Of a stretch of DNA of 64,000 nucleotides, positions 1 to 13,900 are shown in pieces. The notes under the pieces were generated by a model. That model had not been told where the DNA came from. It saw only the letters and a program-made list of their open reading frames with translations, and made no database searches. Every line of letters starts with the position of its first letter. Positions within the stretch are counted from its first letter, which is position 1. The DNA comes from Zasmidium citrigriseum (Eukaryota; Ascomycota; Dothideomycetes; Mycosphaerellales; Mycosphaerellaceae). The stretch covers positions 1-64,000 of the forward strand of contig NHNW01000079.1 of NCBI GenBank assembly GCA_002786025.1. The letters are read 5' to 3'. Made by a program: the position numbers and the translations under genes.

Positions 1-1870
1 AATCTATAGTCCGCGTTAATAGATTAAGGATATTTTAAAGTATAGCGAGCCTTAAACCCGTTTTATTATTATCGCGGTTAATAAGAACCTAGAACTATAG
101 ATATCTAAGTATATAAAGTTCTAGGTATATTATTAGACTAGTTCGCTACTATAAGAGTACGAGACGCCTAAGATACGAGAATATACTAAGGGCCTTTCGG
201 ATAGAGTCGACGAGAATAGTCGAGTTAGGATTCGAGCGATATATAGTATAAATATCTCTATTAATACGGTAGGCTAACTAGTACGGAGGGCTATACTATA
301 GTACGGCGATAATATTATTATTACTTCTAAGGATAGCGCCTATAAGTTTATTACGACAATAGATTATTCGACTAGCGAAGAGGAGCCTAGACTAATCGAC
401 GGCGTCTACGGTACCGCTATTATTAACGAATTCTACTTAATTAAGTCTTATAGTTAGGTCTTTACGAAGATACTTAGTACTCTACTAGGATTTCTATCTC
501 TTATTAGTATTAGCTCTACTCTAGCTTTACGGCCTACCTACGTCTTCCCTATCGTATTAGCTACTACGATATAGTATTATAATATCCGAGATAAGATAGA
601 CCCGACTATCTCGTATCCTATATATAAAGTAGCTATACTAAATCGCTACTCTAATAATACTAATAATTAGAAGATAGTCTCGCTAAAACCCTAGGTAGTT
701 AGCTAGACGAGGGATATAGTAGTAAATACTATATAGGGTATAATTACCTAGCCTACGTAAGTTATTATCGCTAAGCTTAAAGAAGCGGATAAATAGACTA
801 ATAGTAGGAGACTACCTACGCTTAACGTCTTCGTAAGTATAACCGAGTAGCGAGAGGTATATACCCGATAGCTATAGTAATCGTTTATCTATATCGACTA
901 GTAAGATATATAGGATCTAAATATACTAAATAAACCCTAAACCTATCTCGATTTCCCGACGAACTCCTACTTCGACCTCTATATAAAGTAGCTATAGGAT
1001 ATCGCTAATACTCTTCGAGAGACCTTTAATAGCAATTAGCGTTTATACGACTTTAGCGCCTTCTTAGCTACTATAGAGAAATAGAATATTATCTAACTAT
1101 AGCTAGAGTTAGTAACGTAGGCGCGCGAAGACGACGAATTAGCGAAGGAGCTTAGAGACTATAGTAAGAAGGACTAGTAGAAGATCTAGAAGAAGATTAA
1201 GGCTTATAAGACTTACCTAACTAAGCGCGCGAAGTTTAAGGCTAGCGATATTACTAAAGAGGCTATTAGCGATAATCCTAGCTAGTTAGGCCTACTAGAT
1301 AAGGTTACGCTATACCTCTATATAATAACTAGTAGTAAGACTATTTAGCGGATTATACGCGCTATCCGCGAGTAGGATATTAGTAGAAGTCGAAAGCGTA
1401 AGATTATAATCGTAGTATATACGCTATTTAACTTCTAGCTAATTAAACTTATAATTAAATATATAGTTAATAATCGAGTCGAGCTAGAGATATTATCGGA
1501 TACGAGTTGTTTTATAGTAATAGAATAGGACGGCGAGTAGCGAGCTAAAGATACTAATATTAGTAAGCTTAAAGCGTTTCGTACTATAACGCCTAGTAAC
1601 GAGGGATAATACGATACGCCTTTCCTCCTCGTTAGATATATCTCGAACTTTAGAGTTAAGGTTAACCTTACTCTAGCTAATATCGTCGTATAGGTAGATA
1701 GTTCTTAGGATATAGGAGCGGATATATAGGTCGCTAGCTATCTATCTCGTTACTAATCTATCTAGCTAGTAGAGTAGATAGAGAGCTTTCGTCTAGTTAG
1801 CGTATATAACTAGTTTTAGATAGGGCTAGTATTAATAGAGTAATATAAGTCTTAGAGGGTAGTCTTTAAT
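1..1870 (+). pseudogene. RIP-degraded SNF2-like helicase relic, copy A (3' part)
   Basis: Read in the frame whose codons start at positions 2 mod 3, this stretch gives protein-like sequence interrupted only by TAG/TAA that RIP would create from CAG, CAA or TGG. A degraded DEAH-like box lies at about 425 (read as NEFY). A motif-III-like segment lies at about 500-520, and a shared NSYFDLY block at 962. The same blocks occur in the same order in copy B about 7 kb away, and the 3' tails of the two copies (about 1340-1870 and 8410-8945) also match. Copy A starts before the window. The family call rests on the motifs of copy B. The gene is dead. Confidence 0.6.
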
Positions 1871-4699
1871 AACTTAAAGGCTTAAGTAAGCGAGAGAGAA
1901 GGATAAGTATATAGATTAAGTATAGTACGTACTAATACGAACAATACTTATTTTAAATATTAAATATTTAGTATAGAAAAGTTATTATAGTATTAGTACG
2001 GCCGCGTAATTTCTATCCGCGCGCTACGAATATCCGAGCTTCGCGCGCCGTTAAGCTACTCTAGCTAGTAACGTTAATACTATATTAATTTATAAGATAG
2101 TATCGTAGAGCTTCGACGTTATAGATAATAGTATTACTATATAGGGTATATATATAACCTAAAATCTATATTAACTAATTAGGAGGATTACTACCCTATA
2201 TAGGTTAAATAGTATATAGAGTAAAGGCGTATAGCTAAACCGCCCTAATATAACGATTCTAGTATAGGGGAAAAGGAGGTGTAAGCTCGAGTATTAGCGT
2301 AATAGGAGGTCTAGGCTTTCTCTTTTTACTCCGTTAAGAGAGATATATTAATAAGGCTACGAACGATACGATATATAATCGTTATATACCTTTAATTTTA
2401 TACTCCCCTATACCTCTACTATTTTACCTTAACGGATACTCTACTACACTTTTATAAATAAGTATATCGCCCTCTCTTTTACTAATTATAATATGCTAAT
2501 TAGGCGATAGAGTAGCGTTAAATAGGCGTAGCTATAGTATAGTTACACCCTATAGGGTAGATAGGCCCGCTACGTCCTTTAATATACGCTTCTTTAACCT
2601 AGTCTACCTCGCTTTTTTATACTCTCTTTACCCTTATCTATTCTTTTTAATATCTAACTAGCTTAAATAGTAACGATTGAATCTAAAAACCTCGTCTTCT
2701 ACTAATAAGAAGTCGCTAATAGTTATAGTACGTTAGGAACTAGGCCTTAAGGATAGTATAGCTACTCTAGTACTAATATAGCTATATAGGTAGTAGCTTT
2801 AGACTAAGTAAGCGTATCTATCTAAGACAGGTTTAGTACCCTACCTTATTATAACTAAGATCGACTAGAAATAGGTCTCTTTTTATAGTAGCCTTACCTC
2901 GAACGCTAGTTAGAGAGGCTATATATCTTTTTATAGCGTTAAAGGACTTATTTTTTACCCGGCCGTTTATATATAATATCTGTTCTAGATCGATACGCTA
3001 TTATAATACTTAGTTATAAGTTAGAAGAGGTAGACGAGCTAGATTATAGAAGGTAGTAGTCGTAGTAGTATATATATATTAGCTACGGATAATACTATTA
3101 AAGTCCTTAATAATATTATATTCTTAAACCTTATTATCTCTTTTAGAACGGCTAAGGGGTTAATTAAGGACCGTATTATAGATTATCGTCGAAGGACTTA
3201 TATAGCGTTAACTTTACGCGCCTATAACTTAGCGCGTAAAGTCGACGCGAGTATACGGATTAGGCTAGCTCGGAGAGCTACTATTCTATTTCTATATCTA
3301 GTAACGGAAGTTACCTTCTTAGATAATAATATTATCTCCTCCTTACGCGTTATATCTACTCTACTATTAGTATATATCGTACGGTAGCCGCTTATTAAAT
3401 ATTAGAGATTAGCGTAGATACGCTAGCGGATTAGATAGGGATTTATATACCTATTAGACTATTAACGATATCTATAAGTCTCGTACGAATTCTACTACTA
3501 ACGGTCTTATAGTCTATTTTATCGAACGTATACTCCGACTATACTATATATATAGTATTAAAACTTATATCGTCGCTATCTAAGAGTATAGTATCTAAAT
3601 ATATCGATAGTATATCGAATACTATATTACGTAGAGTCTAGCTATAACCCGACCCGTTAAATAATAGGATTAATACGGAACGCCTAGAGATACGTATAAC
3701 TATCGGATTAGGAACTATATATAATAAGAAGTATCTTAAAGACTAAGTAATCGTCTATAGTACGGTCTCTATACGATCTTATCTCGAGACTAGCTATACT
3801 AGCCGAGATCGAGTCTACGTATTAACGGGATTAACGTTACTAAATAAGGTATTATAATCTATATCTATATATAGATAGAGTATAGAAAGTATAAGTACCC
3901 TCGATATTATAGAGTATTAATATCGTCGAATTATATTAGATACGAGTACTACTACTTAAAAAAACGGTTACGAGACGAGGTATATTATAAGAGATAAAGA
4001 GGATATATAGAGAATTCGTATACGTATATCCGTATAAGTAGGAGCTATATATAGTACGAAGAAACGGTATTAGATATAAACGTCCTCGCTATTAAGTATA
4101 GTAGTAGGATAGAGGCTATAATTAGATCCTAACACCCCCCTATACTATATAAGAATAGGACTATATACTCCTAAGCCGTCCCTAAGTAAGTACGTCTAGC
4201 TATATATAGATCTCGAGAATATTACTAATTTAATTCTATTACTTTAGAGCTCTTACTCTTAGAGGTATTAGTTTAGTATACCTTAGCTTACTTAGGGCGA
4301 CTTACGTACTCGCCTTAGTCGTTAATATATACGTTTAACGCTATATATAACGCTACGCTTAATTTAACGGCGCGCTAGCCTTTACGCTACTCTTAATCTC
4401 TAACCCCTCCTAATAACCTCGCCTAGGGATATTTATCGGCGTACCTCGCTTAGATAAGCGAGTAAACGCCGCTAAAACAATACCCGCTACTCCGCTATCC
4501 CGCCTACTACTATTAATACTAAGAGCGATACGATTTCTAGTCCTACCGTACGATTCGCTTTCTTATATTTAAAAGGGAAGCCGCCGCTATACGCGCCTAG
4601 CGTTTATTAAGTCGTAGGCCCTCGTAGTTAACCTAGCGGCACCGCTACTACTATAATAATTAATCTAAGAGTATATATTATACCCGTCTTATACGAAAC

Positions 4700-7600
4700 G
4701 GTTCCGTCTTATCTCTAACTAATATTAGTATAGTCTTACTCTTATCCGCCCTACTATCGTCTACGCTCGCTAATATAGTACCCTTAAATCTATTCGGTAT
4801 CGAGCCCTTAAAATAGACTAAGAAGACTCTCCGCGAGTTCTTAGAGCGTAAATCTAATAGGCTCTATAAGACGTATTATACCCTCTAGGGCTAGACGCTA
4901 GATAAAGCGAAGGATATATAGGATATATATATCGATACTATCGCCTTATTTCTATAGTTAAAGCCTACTAGAATACCTAATTAGAATATCTATAACTCTC
5001 TATTCTATAACGCTAAGAAAGAGCGCGCTATTCTCGAGAAGTAGCTATACGAGTAGAACCTAGAGCTATTCTATAACGATAGTAGTATAGCCTATACGAG
5101 ACCGTAATAGCTAAGAGATAGCTACTTCTACTAGGATACTAGTCGTATTTAGTCTAGAGACTTTACTATCCCCCCTTTAAGTTATAAGATTTTAACCTAG
5201 TACTAGATCTCCTTTATAATATCTATATCTAAACCTAGCTCTAAAGGTCCTTACCCTAGACGTAACGGATCTACTCTAGTACCTACGTTAGCCGTACTAC
5301 CTACTCTAACGCCCGACTTTAGTAGTAGGTTCGAATTAGAGAACTAGTTAGAGATTATTACGAGAACTAATAAGCGTAGAAGGCTTAATCTTAGGGGCTA
5401 GATCGTATACTAAGTCGAAAAGACGCTACTTTAAGACCTTAACTTACTCGTAGTAACTCTAGAGCTTAGGGACGATAATATCTAGCGCTTTACTTCTAAG
5501 AAGATTAGTATCGCTTAGTTCTACGTCCTACGTAAGCCTATACTTTATACTAACCTTTTTAACTCGGAAGCCTACAATATAGATAAGGATTAGATAATAT
5601 TCTATATCTTACTAACGTTATATAAGGTCGCTATCCTAAATACTAGTAATATCGTAGCGATACTAAACGACCTCTATAATAATCTTAATCCTAGTATAGA
5701 ATAAGAAGATCTTCTCGTTTTTATCGCCTTCCGCGATAACTAGAACTAGATATTAGTACTCCTATCCCCCCTCTTCTAATAGTAAGCTATATTTAGCGGT
5801 AGCCGGGGTATATTTACGGAACCGCGTTATATAGAAAATATCGACGATAAAGAGGAATATAACGATACGAATAGCGCGGCTAAAGAAGACGACCTATACG
5901 ATATCTTACTACCTATAAAGAGACGGCTTAGGTAGCGACGATAGAATATAGAGACTAGTAATTTTAGAATAGATTCGCCCGCCTTATCGCTTCGTACGTA
6001 GACTTTATTAACGGGCTTACCTCTACTTATTCCTCGCGTAAGAGAGTCCTCTCCTACTACTAATACTAACGGTATAGTCTCGCTATTCGATACCTTACCT
6101 AAGTTCCCGACTAACCTAAATACTACTAGTTAAGTAGAGGATACCTTAGCGTTAATATCGACTTAGCCGCTAGTAGGACCTACGCTAACTATTAACGGCG
6201 TACTAGAGGTTCCCGTAGCGCTAAAGCTAGCGGTACTAGAGCTACTAGTATTAGTAATACCCGCGGTATTAAAGTCTATAGAACCCGCGGCGTTAAAGTC
6301 TATAGTATCCGCGGCGTTAAAGCCTACGGAATAGCTACTATCTACGCCTATAGTAGATAAGGAGGTAAAGAAGCTATAGAAGAAGCTTTAGAAGATCGTA
6401 ATAGATTCGCTAGAGGAATATACGCTTAACGAGAAGTTTAGCCGTTACCTAAGGTATATTAGTAAGGAAGTACTAGTTACGCGACTATCGAAGGACTACC
6501 TAATATTTAATACTAGCTAGCTACCTCTAGTAGGGCCGCCGATTAAAGTAAAGTAGCTATCTAGGTAGTTATTTAACGGAGAGGCTAAGGTGTTAACTAA
6601 GGCGCTTTATTAGATAGATCTAATATTCTAGAAGGATATAGTCTATCCCTTCTTTAGCTTTAATCCTAAGGATAATAACCTACTATCGAGGTATATATAG
6701 GATAGCTAGAACTTCTATAAGAGCCTTAAACCCTACTAACTACACGTCGTCGCCTAGATACTTAAGAGACTCGTACTTAGCTAAGAATAGGTTATTAATA
6801 CTATAGATATAGGTACGAGTAAGACCTACTCTTCTATTACTATTATAGATATCCTTACGTAGAATAGGGAGCTATACCGCTATAAAGACCGCGATATACT
6901 AGAAGATATAGCTAACTACGATAAGAATAGCTCGCCTATCCTCGATATAGGCTTCCTTACGCCTTATACTCTAGTCGTCTAGCTAGGTATAGATCTACTC
7001 GTTCTCTCTATACTTATAGTCTAAATATAGATTAAAGAGCTACTAGACTTCTTAAAGCGTAAGCGCTTTATTATCGTCGCCTCTACGAAGTACCTAGAGG
7101 GGTAGTTAAAAGATAAGAAGAATAATAGGGAGTAGAGTAGAGTCTATTATATCGATAATACTCTACGACCTAAGTATAAAACGAATAAGATATAGCGATA
7201 CGCTAAGGGCCTTAGGGATAGGTTTATTAAGAATAGTAAGGTTACGGTTCGGGCGTTTATATATTAGTAAGAGATCGAGGGTAAGGTTATTAGAGAGGTA
7301 GCGCTATAGTAGAACGATATTACGGTTATCGTTACGTAGGATAGTATTACTAATCGAGTTTCGTAGGTCGATTATTCGACTAACTACTACTTTAAAAAGT
7401 CGATCTATAGCGTCTTTAGTACTATATTTATAGACGAGATCTATAAGTATATAAAGTACTCGTATAGGATATAGAAGATAGTTAGTTCTCTACTAGAATA
7501 CCCGCCTATTATAGGTATTAGTATAACTCTATACTAGAACCTAGTCGATATATACGGTATTACTATAGCTACGTACGCGCGGTACTATAATCTCTAGGTA

Positions 7601-8990
7601 CCCTAGAAGACGACTAAAGCGTAGGATAAGAAGGAGAAAGAGATAGTAATAACTATCTATAAGGTATACGAAGTTAGTATCTTTAACCTTACGACGCCCT
7701 CGTATTTTAGGACTAGAGACGATATTAATAGCTAGAAGATCTCTTTTAAGCTAGACCTTAACGCTCGGACGAAGAAGTAGCTAAGGGAAGAGGTAGTATA
7801 GGAAATTATTATAGAGGGCGCGCGGCTAATAACTCGTAAGCTCGAGGATACTATTAAGTTAACTAAGAAGAGGAACAAAGATCTAACTAAGGTAGGCTAA
7901 GATCTACTAAAAGGTATAGACGTTAAGCGTAGTATATTTACTAATTAGCTTAAGCGCTCGTAGATTACTATAGGAAAGTAATATACCTAGGATCTATATA
8001 ATATTAGTTAGACCTAGTATTATATTAACTACCTAACGAACTCCTACTTCGACCTCTACTTAAAGTAGCTATAGGATATCGTAGATACTCTTAAAGACTA
8101 GTTCGATAAGGAATAGCTATTAGACGACTTAGACTAGAGTAGATTCCTAGCGTATATTTATAAGTAGCGAGTTATATAGCTATAGCTAGAGTTAGAAATA
8201 TAGGTAAGAAACGATAACAAATTACTCGCTAAGGTTAGCGATTATACTAATAAGGACCTTAAAGGTATTAAGAAGAAGATCTAGGCTCGCGAGACCTACC
8301 TAGCTAAGCTCGCGAAGTATAAAGCTAGCTAACTTAAGAAGAGTAAGGTACCTAAGGATCCTAGAGAATTATACTTTATAAAATACTATACTAAGCGACT
8401 CTACGACACTACTAGCGGTAAGACTATTCGAGGGATTATTCGCGTAGTCCGCTAATAGGAGAACGTTATAAGTAAGCCGCGTAAGATTACCTTCGTAGGT
8501 ATTAAGCCGTTTAACTACTAGCTTATTACGATAATATTAGAATCTATAGTCGCTAAAGGCGTTAACTCGGATATACTATTAAGCGAAGATTCCCTATATT
8601 TCCTTAGTAGATCGATAAGTAGGAAGGATTATAAGACTACCTTAGTAGATTTCTATACGACTACTCCTAATATCGAGGGATATAAGGATAACCTATAGCT
8701 CCTCGTTAGCTAAGCTAAAGCCTATAAAGTCGGCGTATAGTTTATACTAGCTAATATTATCGTATAAATCGATTTATAGTAGCTCGCGAATACGGATATC
8801 TAAGTATCTAGCCGCCTAAATTATAATCGACCTATCTAACTAGTAGAGTTTATAGAGAGCTTTCGTCTAGTTAGCGTATACAATTAGTTTCCGATTAGTA
8901 TACTATTAACGGAGCGTTATAGGGCGTAGAGAGTAGTATTTAATAAGCTAAATACCTTCTTTAGCGGAAAGAAGGCTCGTAGATAGGTAG
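4700..8990 (+). pseudogene. RIP-degraded SNF2-family helicase relic, copy B
   Basis: One frame (codon starts 2 mod 3) can be followed from about 4,800 to beyond 8,040, with many RIP-type stops but no frameshift. Landmarks: a Walker A relic at 6812 (G-T-S-K-T, from GxGKT), a degraded motif Ia near 6970, a DEAH box at 7433 read as D-E-I-Y-K and expected from DEAHK by two C-to-T changes, and a motif III relic at 7514 followed by NLVDIYG, as in GTPLQNxxxDLYG of SNF2 proteins. The N-terminal part is acidic and low-complexity and includes an 8-residue tandem repeat. SNF2 family, superfamily 2, is my assignment from motif order. The limits are approximate. It is non-functional. Confidence 0.65.
6260..6331 (+). 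repeat. Three 24-bp in-frame tandem repeats in the copy B relic
   Basis: Three adjacent 24-bp units, each containing TTAAAG followed by TCTATA or CCTACG, repeat in the same frame as the helicase motifs of copy B. Each encodes an eight-residue unit of the form P-A-A-L-K-S-I-E. The units differ by a few bases, some of them RIP-type. They probably formed a linker repeat N-terminal to the ATPase domain. Confidence 0.7.
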
Positions 8991-10410
8991 AAGAGATAGA
9001 TTTAGTAGATAAGTAGGTAGTAATATCGCGTTTCTACCGCTTAATAGTACGGAATAATTAATATTATATTATACTAAATATCCCCGTTCTTACGAAGTAG
9101 AGACTAGAATAGACGGTAAGTACTATTAACTATTATAACGGCCGCTAGCGTTTAGTTAGGCGTTTTAAAGTAGTTATATAATAGTACGTAAGATAAATAA
9201 TAGCGCGTAGGGCGGATCTAGCGCGCTAAGCGATTAATACGCCCTTTATTAATAATACTATAGAGAGACGCGTCTACGTTATTAGTCTACTATAATAAAC
9301 CCCTGATTTTATAAAGGCGTTATTATAGATAGTATTCGTAGATCTTAAACTACTACTACTCGCCCGAATCGTCGTCGCTAATATAGGATATAATATACGA
9401 CCTACGCTATTAAAAAGAACCTAAATCTTAACGATATCGATTATACTAGCTTCTATACTACTATTAAGCGTATTATAACTATAAGAGGCTAGATATCGAA
9501 TACGTTTAGATCGATTATAGAAAAGGAGATAGTATAGAAAGAGTTACTACGACTATTTTTAGTAGACGATAATACTCGTATACGATTTCCTAGTACTCTT
9601 ATACTACTAGGGATATAGGCTAGATAAGAGATATTTAGTTATCTCGTAGTAAAGATTTACGCTAACTTTAGAAGGCAATAGCGCTAGAGAGATACTAGAC
9701 CGCGGCTATATAATACTATCGATATATTATACTAGGCTAGGTAGCTAGAGTCTAAAAGTCTAGCCTTAAGGGAGGATAGAAGAGAGGGGATTCGCGAGTT
9801 AGTAATACCGTAGGCTACGTTAACGGAATAGTACGACGAAATAGTCGAAATTATATAAAAGGGCGGCGAGACTAAGCCTCTATATTAGCTCTATAAACTC
9901 GTAAGAGGATAGCTATAGCCTACTTCTCGCGGATAGATAGTAATTAAGGACTTAGATTTCTCTCTCTTCCGAGATCTACTACGGTTAGATTACTAGTTCA
10001 ATCTAATAGAAGACCGTATAGGATAGGGAAAAAGCGAAACTACTACAATATTATACCTTACGACGATCGATAACGAGTAGTAGTAGAAGGCGGTTATAGC
10101 TTAGATAGTTCGAGAAGAGCGGTACCTCGAATTCGTTATCGTATAGCGAGGGATTATAGGTTAACGGTATTAGTATACTACGTAAACTAAAGTGTATAGG
10201 TCTTAGTATTCCGTAGGCTAGCCGCTTTATATAGTTACTTACGTATAGCTTCTTATCTTACTTATCTACTTCCTTACTCTTATAGCTTCTTCTCGCTATC
10301 CGTTAAAGAACTCTAATACTCCTTCTAGGCTTAAGATTATCTAATACGTTAGCGTATATATCTAAATATATATAGTAGATAGCTATTACTAGCGCGCTAA
10401 TTATAAGTAT

Positions 10411-10439
10411 AGCGGCGCGTTAAAGCTTAACGCGCCGCT
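10411..10439. repeat. Perfect 13-bp inverted repeat with 3-bp loop
   Basis: The arms AGCGGCGCGTTAA and TTAACGCGCCGCT are exact reverse complements separated by AGC. They are GC-rich within the AT-rich RIP block. CpG-rich sequence without CpA/TpG is immune to RIP, which may explain why it stayed intact. It could be an element terminus or an internal hairpin. No target-site duplication was identified. Confidence 0.6.
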
Positions 10440-11099
10440 AACGCCGCGGGAGTAGGGGCTTAGCGATAACGCGTACCTTTTATTAATAACGCTTATATAG
10501 TATTATACTAGTATATATAATATACTATCGCTCTCGACTTCGGATTAAAACCCTCTATATATAGGCTACCTCTATATAATATACTAGGTATACGGAAAGT
10601 ATTTCTATCGCCTAGAGGGCGTATAGAGACACCTATAAACCTACGGCGCTACTAACGACCTAGAACGTATAATCTATATCGACGACCTAGTAGATAGTCT
10701 AATACTTAATATAGATATACTAGCCTAGGCCTAGCCGTAAGATAGAGAGGATAATTACGGATAAGAAGGGTTAGAAGTTCTAGAACAGTTACTATTTAAT
10801 ACTAAAGAAGACGATAAATAAGAGGAGTTAGAACTTCTAGATTAGGTACTATATAACGCGGAAGAGGATAACGATAAGATACTATTACTATAAGGGCTAT
10901 TTAATACCTACGCTAGAGTTAACGATAACTTATAGGGTAGAGAGATAGAAAATAGAGTCTCTAGTACTACGAGACTCTATAATATCTAAGATAGTATAGA
11001 TATAGGCGATACGAACGACGATAATAGCAAATCTATTTATTCTAGTAGCTCGATTCGTATAGGCCGTAGACGGCTCTCTATAGTAAGTAATCCGGATAA

Positions 11100-13900
11100 T
11101 TATAATATTATAATATTTAAAGAGAGTACTAGTAAGAAGGTAGGAACGTAGCTTTACCTATACGTTAGATATTATTATAGTAACGGCGACGACTAACGCT
11201 TCGACTTAGAAATACTATATATACTAGACGATTAGTAGACGAAATAGGCATATTTAACTCCCTATTTAACTCGTCTTTCGTAAGATAGCTACTAGAAGAG
11301 AAGGTATCCGCTAAAGTAATTACTCGCCTTCTTATAAATCTAGTACTTAAGCCTCTTTACGAACTACTAAGCTAGCGGAATCTAATCGAGCTTAAGGATA
11401 AGATAGAGTAGATAGGTAGCTCTTTATTAGGGCGATTAGGCTAGTAGTAGAGGAGTAAGATATTAGTAGCTATAGGACGTAGTACCGACGGAGCGATAAG
11501 GTATCTATTTAGGTTTCGTTCGCCTCTAGATAGAGTTCGTTTCCTTATAGGCTATAACGGATTTAAAGACGACCTAATATACGCCCTATACTAGATAATA
11601 ATAAAATAAGAACCTAGGAGCTAGATCTACGGTAAGATAGCGTCTATAGACTAGTAGTAGTAGATATAAGATTCGCTTAGTATAGATAGCGTAACGATCG
11701 TACTAATTATTATTATAAGTAATAAGACGTAGGTAACGAATTACTAGGGGAACCTTACTTCGTATCTAGTATATATAACGATTAGTAACCTTCTAGAAGA
11801 CGTACGGTACTTAAATAACCGCCTAGCTAGTATACTCTTAGCCTAGCTACTAGTTATTAAGGATAGAGACCTCGTTACCCGACTCTAGGTACTATACGAC
11901 TATATAAACTAGTTATTCGACCCTATCCGCTAACTTGGATATAGAGACGGAGTAGACCTCGAGTATATAGACGGCTATATATAGCGATACTTCCCTATTA
12001 TAGTAGCGATATCGATTAATTACGAGGAGTAGGTTAAGATAGTATACATTAACTCTCGAAACTACTATCTACTATATCTTATTTACCCTAACTAGCGCGA
12101 GAACCTCGAAATTGTAGCTAAATAGCGTACGTATAATAATACTAAGCGCTAGTAGAGGAAGTAACGGTACCGCTAGTCTAGGGCTAGTAAAGGCGACTAA
12201 AGTAAGAAGAGGAAAAGTAAGGCCTTATACGAGTCGGACGATAAGGACGATTTAGTATAGGACGTCTACGATATAGAAAACTTCGCGTAGAGATACCCTA
12301 AGGTAAATATCTATAAAACGCTTATTATTAATATCCTATACTAGCTACTAAAGGGAGTACTTTATTATACCTTAACTTAGACGACGAAGCTTTTAACAGA
12401 ATAGATACGGAAACGTACTACTAAAAGAGTTAAGCGCTAGATAGCCTATAACCTAGACTAGAGTATAAAAAGAGGTAAGGCCGCTATACCTATAGAGGCG
12501 ATTACTAATATTATCGACTAACGGTTTATATCTATACCGCTATACCCTAATACTAAGGTCTTCTACTACTTCTCCGAGGTTAAATAGTAGACGGGTAAAG
12601 AATAGAAGAGCCTACTCTAATAGATATTACTAGTATTTACGCCGCTATTAATAGAGGCTAATTAGATACTAGCCTTAAATTTTATACGGGCTATAGTAGA
12701 CTTTATCTTATTAGCTATATACCCGAGCTACGATAATAATACCCTACGATATATAGACCTAGCGTTGTTCCGAATAAACGAGCTTTAGGATACGTTTTTA
12801 CGCTTCTAACTACGATATAGCGATAAAGAAGGGGAAGGGAAAGGATACTTTAATTTCTCTAAGTAGTATACTATAATATACTATCTAGAGATAATCCGAC
12901 GATTCGGTAGTACTACTAGATAAGAGACTAGATTATTCGAGTATAACTATATTAAATATATTAAGAATACCTTTAAGCTTACTAATAAGAAGAATAGTTA
13001 GGAGGACTAGATTATAGACGCCGAGAAGCGTAGGATAAACCTTTAGACTCGCTTTAACGATACTCTACTCTTTCGAAGGCTAACTTAGACTAAAGAGCTA
13101 GAACGTTTATTAATACCTAATAGACTAACTTAAGCGGTAGATATCCCTAGTACGTTCGGATAGCCGAGGAAGACGTTAAATATAGGCCTCCCTATTAATA
13201 ACGACTACTAGAGAATAGTCGTAGAGGTAGAATCGATACTTAGTAAGACTAAAGGCTAATATTTCTATAGAGTAATAGCTACGTTCGTACGCGAGAATCG
13301 GCTATCTCCTCTAGTAATAGCGTTAGTCGAAGGCGAGTATAGACGGCCTAATCTAGATAAGATCGTAGAAGACGACGAATAGGTACTACTACTCCGTTTA
13401 AAGTTCTATTTATCTACGAAGTATTAGAAAAGGACGAGCAAATCTCGATCTAATCTAGACGTAGTAGAGTAAGACTTCGTCTAATATATACGTTTATAGT
13501 AGAGAGTTTAAGGCTACGAGAGATACGACTAGATATAGGTATAAGAGTATACTACTAGTACGGATAATACGGCTAAAGATATACTATTTAAGGGTATACT
13601 ACCCGCCTAAGTAAAACTAATCGTTATAGTAGAGGACTAAGCGTTAAGCGTTAATAGCGAAGGTATAGGTACTAAGAAGGATAAGGATAATACCTAGTTT
13701 ACTAGTCGCGCTCCTATACTAGAATATACTAGGGTATTCGTTAAACTATACTAGCTAAAGGAGAAGGATAGCTCGGTAGATAAGATATATAGTATAATAG
13801 TAATTAAGCATATACTATTAGTACTAGTATACGGCCTCTTATAAGGTAGACGGATATATAAACTCTCGTATATTACTTATACTATCTATATAGTACTAGT
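11100..13900 (+). mobile_element. RIP-degraded Plavaka/CACTA-like transposase relic
   Basis: A frame with codon starts at 0 mod 3 reads coherently from about 11,700 to at least 13,000, apart from RIP-type stops. At 11,733 it gives VTNY-GNLTSYLVYITI followed by LLEDVRYLNNRLAS, resembling the 'yPVYLTIGNIPKxxRxxPS' block of fungal Plavaka transposases. At about 12,000-12,030 a PI-(x)5-INYEEQ block resembles the 'Pila..aDyPEQ' motif. At about 12,846 F-N-F-S-K is followed by YYLEIIRRFGS and then NYIKYIKNTF, like the C-terminal 'NFPKLH..H..xIRRFGS' block. This assignment is from remembered family motifs. Ends and terminal inverted repeats were not found. Confidence 0.6.

Noticed and set aside
4700..8990. 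Helitron RepHel helicase
   Set aside because: Motifs (DEAH box followed by a GTPLQN-like motif III) are SNF2/superfamily 2 type, not the Pif1-like superfamily 1 helicase, and no Rep motif was seen.
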